Notes under the pieces: generated by a model
Seen by the model: the letters and a program-made list of their open reading frames with translations, nothing else
What the model was told of the DNA's origin: nothing
The model's database searches: none
Translations under genes and position numbers: made by a program
In this document: in pieces, positions 60,601-64,000 of the stretch
How the letters are laid out: the number at the start of each line of letters is the position of its first letter
Numbering within the stretch: the stretch's first letter is position 1
From: Eutypella sp. D-1
Lineage: Eukaryota; Ascomycota; Sordariomycetes; Xylariales; Diatrypaceae
Assembly: GCA_023313575.1 (NCBI GenBank)
Contig: JAJTTP010000015.1
Location: forward strand, 248,001 to 312,000
Length of the DNA: 64,000 bases
Reading direction: 5' to 3'

Positions 60601-63182
60601 ACGAGGATAAGATCTACGACCTGACGGACTACTACCACACGCTCAAGGAGATGAAGAACCTTGATTCGTACAAGTTCCTCGATGAGGGCATTACGAAGGT
60701 CGTCGACAGCAACCCGGGTGGGGATGTCACCAACCTCTGGCACTCTCGAATCGAGGCGGCCGCAAATAACCGGACCGAACACTCCAAGGTACTCAACAGC
60801 ATCAACTGTATCCAGAACACGTTCTACGTCGGTATCCCGGATTTCCGATACACTCCTAGGTGCCAGGCCAACAACTATATTATGTTAGCATTCACGATCA
60901 TGATCTGCTGCGTTGTGGGTATCAAGTTCCTTGCGGCGTTGCAGTTCGGCTCAAAGCGTCGCCCGGCTCCTCAGGACAAGTTCGTGATCTGCCAGGTCCC
61001 TGCCTACACAGAAGGCGAAGACTCTTTGAGAAAGGCCCTCGATTCTCTTACGGCACTCCAGTATGACAACAAGCGAAAGTTGATCTGTGTTATTTGCGAC
61101 GGTGTCATCGTTGGTGAAGGCAATGATCGTCCTACTCCCAAGATCGTACTGGACATTCTCGGCGTTGACCCCAAAGTGGACCCTCCGGCTCTCCCCTTCA
61201 AGTCCGTCGGCACCGGCAGTGAGCAACTGAACTACGGAAAAGTGTACTCGGGTCTCTACGAGTATGAGGGTAATGTTGTACCGTACCTCGTCGTCGTCAA
61301 GGTCGGCAAGGAGTCGGAACAGAGCAAGGCGAAGCCCGGCAACCGTGGTAAGCGTGACTCTCAGATTCTGCTCATGAGCTTCCTCAACCGTGTCCACCAC
61401 CGTGCTCCGATGAACCCCCTGGAGCTCGAGATGTTCCACCAGATCAACAATATCATCGGCGTCGACCCCGAGCTGTACGAATACCTCTTCATGGTTGACG
61501 CCGACACGTGCGTACGGGAGGATTCTCTGAACAGACTCGTCGCGGCCTGTGCCAATAACTCCAAGATCGCCGGTATCTGCGGTGAAACGGCTTTGCAGAA
61601 CGAGGAACGGTCCTGGTGGAGTATGATTCAGGTCTACGAATACTTTATCTCCCACCATCTCGCAAAGGCTTTCGAGTCCCTGTTTGGCAGCGTCACCTGT
61701 TTACCCGGATGGTGAGTACTACTATCCTTGCTTCGTGATTTAATTCACACCTGAGACTAACGACTCTACAGTTTCACGATGTATCGTCTGAGAACGGCCG
61801 ACCGTGGCAAGCCTCTCATCATTGCGGATGGCGTCATCAAGGACTACAGTATCTGCAACGTGGACACGCTCCACAAGAAGAACCTGCTGTCTCTCGGTGA
61901 AGATCGATTCCTCACCACACTGATGACTAAGTACTTCCCTCACATGTCCTACAAGTTCATCCCGGATGCGTACTGCCAGACTGCTGCCCCCGAGAAATGG
62001 AGCGTTCTGCTCTCGCAGCGCCGCCGATGGATCAATTCCACAATCCACAACCTGGTAGAGCTGATTCGGCTTAAGGACATGTGTGGCTTCTGCTGTTTCT
62101 CTATGCGATTTGTCGTCTTAATTGACCTAACAGGAACGATCATTCTACCTGCCAGTTGTATATACCTTGGCTGGCTCATCTACAGGGTCGCGTCAGGGAC
62201 CGGCCAGTTCCCGCTTATCTCAATTATCATGATTGCGGCCGTGTATGGTCTGCAGGCCCTAATCTTTATCCTGAAGCGGCAGTGGCAGCACGTCGGATGG
62301 ATGATTATCTACTTGCTCGCGTTCCCGGTTTACTTCTTTATCCTGCCCGTCTACTCATTCTGGAACCAGGACAACTTCACCTGGGGTAATACACGTATTG
62401 TCATTGGTGAGAAGGGTAACAAGCAGGTCGTCGCGGTGGACGACGAAGGTTTTGACCCGAGATCCATCCCGCTCCAGAGATGGGACGACTACGCCGCGTT
62501 CAACAACCTCCCCGGTCGCCGTGGCGTCCACTACGAGAAGTCGCACGAGGTCTACGAAGACACGTACGAGATGGACGACATGAAGTCGGTCTACTCGTCC
62601 GTCCGCCAGCCCTCAGTCCTCACTGGTCTCCAGGGCCGCGGCGGCTTCATGCCACCGCAGTCGCCGGCGCCCTTCCAACGAGGCCAGTCGGCCTACGGCC
62701 CCTACTCCGACAGCCCGATGCAGAACCGGCAGTCGATGGCGTCCTTCGGCGGGGATTACCAGCGGATGCAGACGCAGACGCCGTACCAAGATCAGCCGCA
62801 CAACGCGCACAGCCGGCAGGCGAGCATGAGCAACCTGCGGGGGGCATCGAACGCGTCGCCGCAGGACCCGAGCGCGTACCGGGCGTCGCAGGCGTTCGGC
62901 AGCAGCGGGGCGCGGACGCCGATGAGCGGGTTCCGCGGCGCGGGGCAGCACGGCACGAACAACCTCAGCGTGGCGTCGTTCGACTTCCAGCGCGGCAACC
63001 AGGGCCCTACGGACGAGACCATCGCCGCGACCATCCAGGCCGTGCTGCGCGACGTCGACCTCGACTCCGTCACCAAGAAGCAGCTCCGCGCCCTCGTCGA
63101 GCAGAGGCTCCAGACCGAGCTCGTCGGCGAGCGCAGGACCTTCATGGATCGCCAGATCGATCACGAGCTGGCCAACATGTAA
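57695..63182 (+). CDS. csmB: Class VII chitin synthase with degenerate myosin motor-like domain
   Basis: Three exons (57695-57999, 58058-61711, 61772-63182) give 1789 residues. It is the class VII partner of the neighbouring class V enzyme and likewise makes chitin at growing tips and septa. The N-terminal motor-like domain (about 1-610) lacks the P-loop: where class V has GESGSGKT this protein reads SLHGSTPS, so ATP binding is unlikely. An Asn/Gln/Ser-rich linker follows (about 622-693), then spans near 738-758 and 772-798, a cytochrome-b5-like segment ([15 protein letters not shown], from about 818), and the catalytic domain from about 1070 with QVYEY (1293), EDR (1363-1365) and QRRRW (1402-1406), so catalysis should be intact. 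C-terminal spans (about 1427-1523), a Gln/Pro/Ser-rich tail and a DEK_C domain (about 1733-1789) complete it. Intron 2 splits the Cys codon of CLPGCFTMYR. Start is the first ATG after a long ATG-free leader. Confidence 0.97.
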
Positions 63183-64000
63183 AAAGAAAAATGTTTCGAC
63201 GAGTGGTAATAATGCTTGAGGTGATGATGAGTGAGTGGTATGGGTGGGATCATCTGTGATGTTTTCGCACACGACTTTTCTCGAGACGAAAAAAAAAAAA
63301 CTGAAAATGTAATGGAACGACAAGAAAGCAAGCAAGCAAGCAAGAAAATGCGACGAGAAGCCGTGTGGGGAAGAATGTTGTATATACAGATACATAGAGA
63401 GAAGTGTTTGTTCTTTTTTGGCAGAGCGGCATCAAGGGTTCTTTATTTGTCTTTTCAGGGTCGGTTGTTGTTTATTGGGCTTTCGGCTGTCGAAATCTCT
63501 CTCATTTTCGATCAGACGACTACCGACGGCACATCTATGTCTATCTCTATCTAAACACCATCATTTATCTATATCGTCACGAGTTAGGATGGCTAGGGGG
63601 GGTGATATTTGAAAAATAGTCAACAGGAAATTCATGTCTTTCGGGCGTTTTCCCCCCTCCCCCCACCAACCCCTCTTTAATGTGTAGAGGCGAGGCCTCT
63701 CTTGGATTATGGATGATGGTATATGGATATATGGATACGCGTTTTGGGCATGTATGTCTTTTATGTTAATGCGTCCGGCGGATACGTAGTTAGGTAATAT
63801 TTATATATTGCACATTGCTTTCATAATCGCTACGTTTTCCGTGACTGCGTCTAGGTAGCATGTGAGGGGACAGCGGACGTCCATGCCATTGCGAACTATC
63901 ATCGTTGGATGTTCTTACGATGGATGTCGGTAGCATAGACGCCCGTGTCTGATATGTCCGATACATAGTGGGATTCAGCTCTCTGCCCGGCACAGTTGGT
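63183..64000. other. 3' flank of csmB, no gene seen
   Basis: Non-coding sequence after the csmB stop, with an A-rich run at 63289-63300, (AAGC)n near 63327-63342 and a C-rich run near 63650-63664. ORFs up to 107 codons begin here but have no coding bias. Confidence 0.6.

Noticed and set aside
62480..63259. 259-codon plus frame and the 260-codon minus frame over the csmB 3' end
   Set aside because: Out-of-frame readings of the GC-rich csmB tail; csmB itself continues in frame to the DEK_C domain.

Overview
The window is nuclear DNA of a filamentous ascomycete (Pezizomycotina), most likely a Sordariomycete. The supports are short spliceosomal introns (about 55-250 bp) with GT..AG borders and CTGAC or TGCTAACA branch points, C/G-ending codons in the genes, orthologues of fungal housekeeping genes, and a head-to-head pair of chitin synthases with myosin-like domains. 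Intergenic DNA is long, rich in microsatellites, homopolymers and AGGTA/TACCT words. I cannot name the genus. I find nine confident protein-coding genes and reconstructed their exon structures by hand. I found no convincing tRNA, rRNA, CRISPR array or intact transposon.

Left part (1-20 kb). A possible terminal exon touches the left edge. Next come an APH-fold phosphotransferase of the ACAD10/11 N-terminal type ending in the peroxisomal signal SKL (minus, 1969-3393), an AANAT/Paa1-like GNAT acetyltransferase (plus, 6776-8062), orotate phosphoribosyltransferase ura5 (minus, 9431-10147) and, divergent from it over 747 bp, the ribosome-biogenesis GTPase NOG1 (plus, 10895-13094). A large C2H2/C2HC zinc-finger regulator with a fungal-specific transcription factor domain lies at 16914-20024 (minus).

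Middle (20-36.8 kb). This is a stretch of 16.8 kb in which I can support no intact gene. It holds minisatellites, weak ORFs and one coding-like relic broken by two in-frame stops (35332-35553).

Right part (36.8-64 kb). Mitochondrial ribosomal protein uL29m (MRPL4/MRPL47 type) is at 36814-37924. Rab GDP-dissociation inhibitor GDI1, with eight exons, is at 39382-41522. A 78-residue single-span membrane protein with a 14-nt first coding exon is at 44399-44757. The class V (csmA-type, minus, 47025-52796) and class VII (csmB-type, plus, 57695-63182) chitin synthases diverge from a shared 4.9-kb region. Class V keeps an intact P-loop in its motor domain. Class VII has lost it but keeps an intron at the equivalent place and phase, which points to an ancient duplication.

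The genes do not form a biosynthetic cluster. Apart from the chitin synthase pair, which builds the cell wall at growing tips, this is a scattered housekeeping neighbourhood. I see no obvious new defence, mobile or toxin system. The points most worth checking are the SKL-tailed phosphotransferase, the microexon gene, the gene desert and the decayed coding patches.
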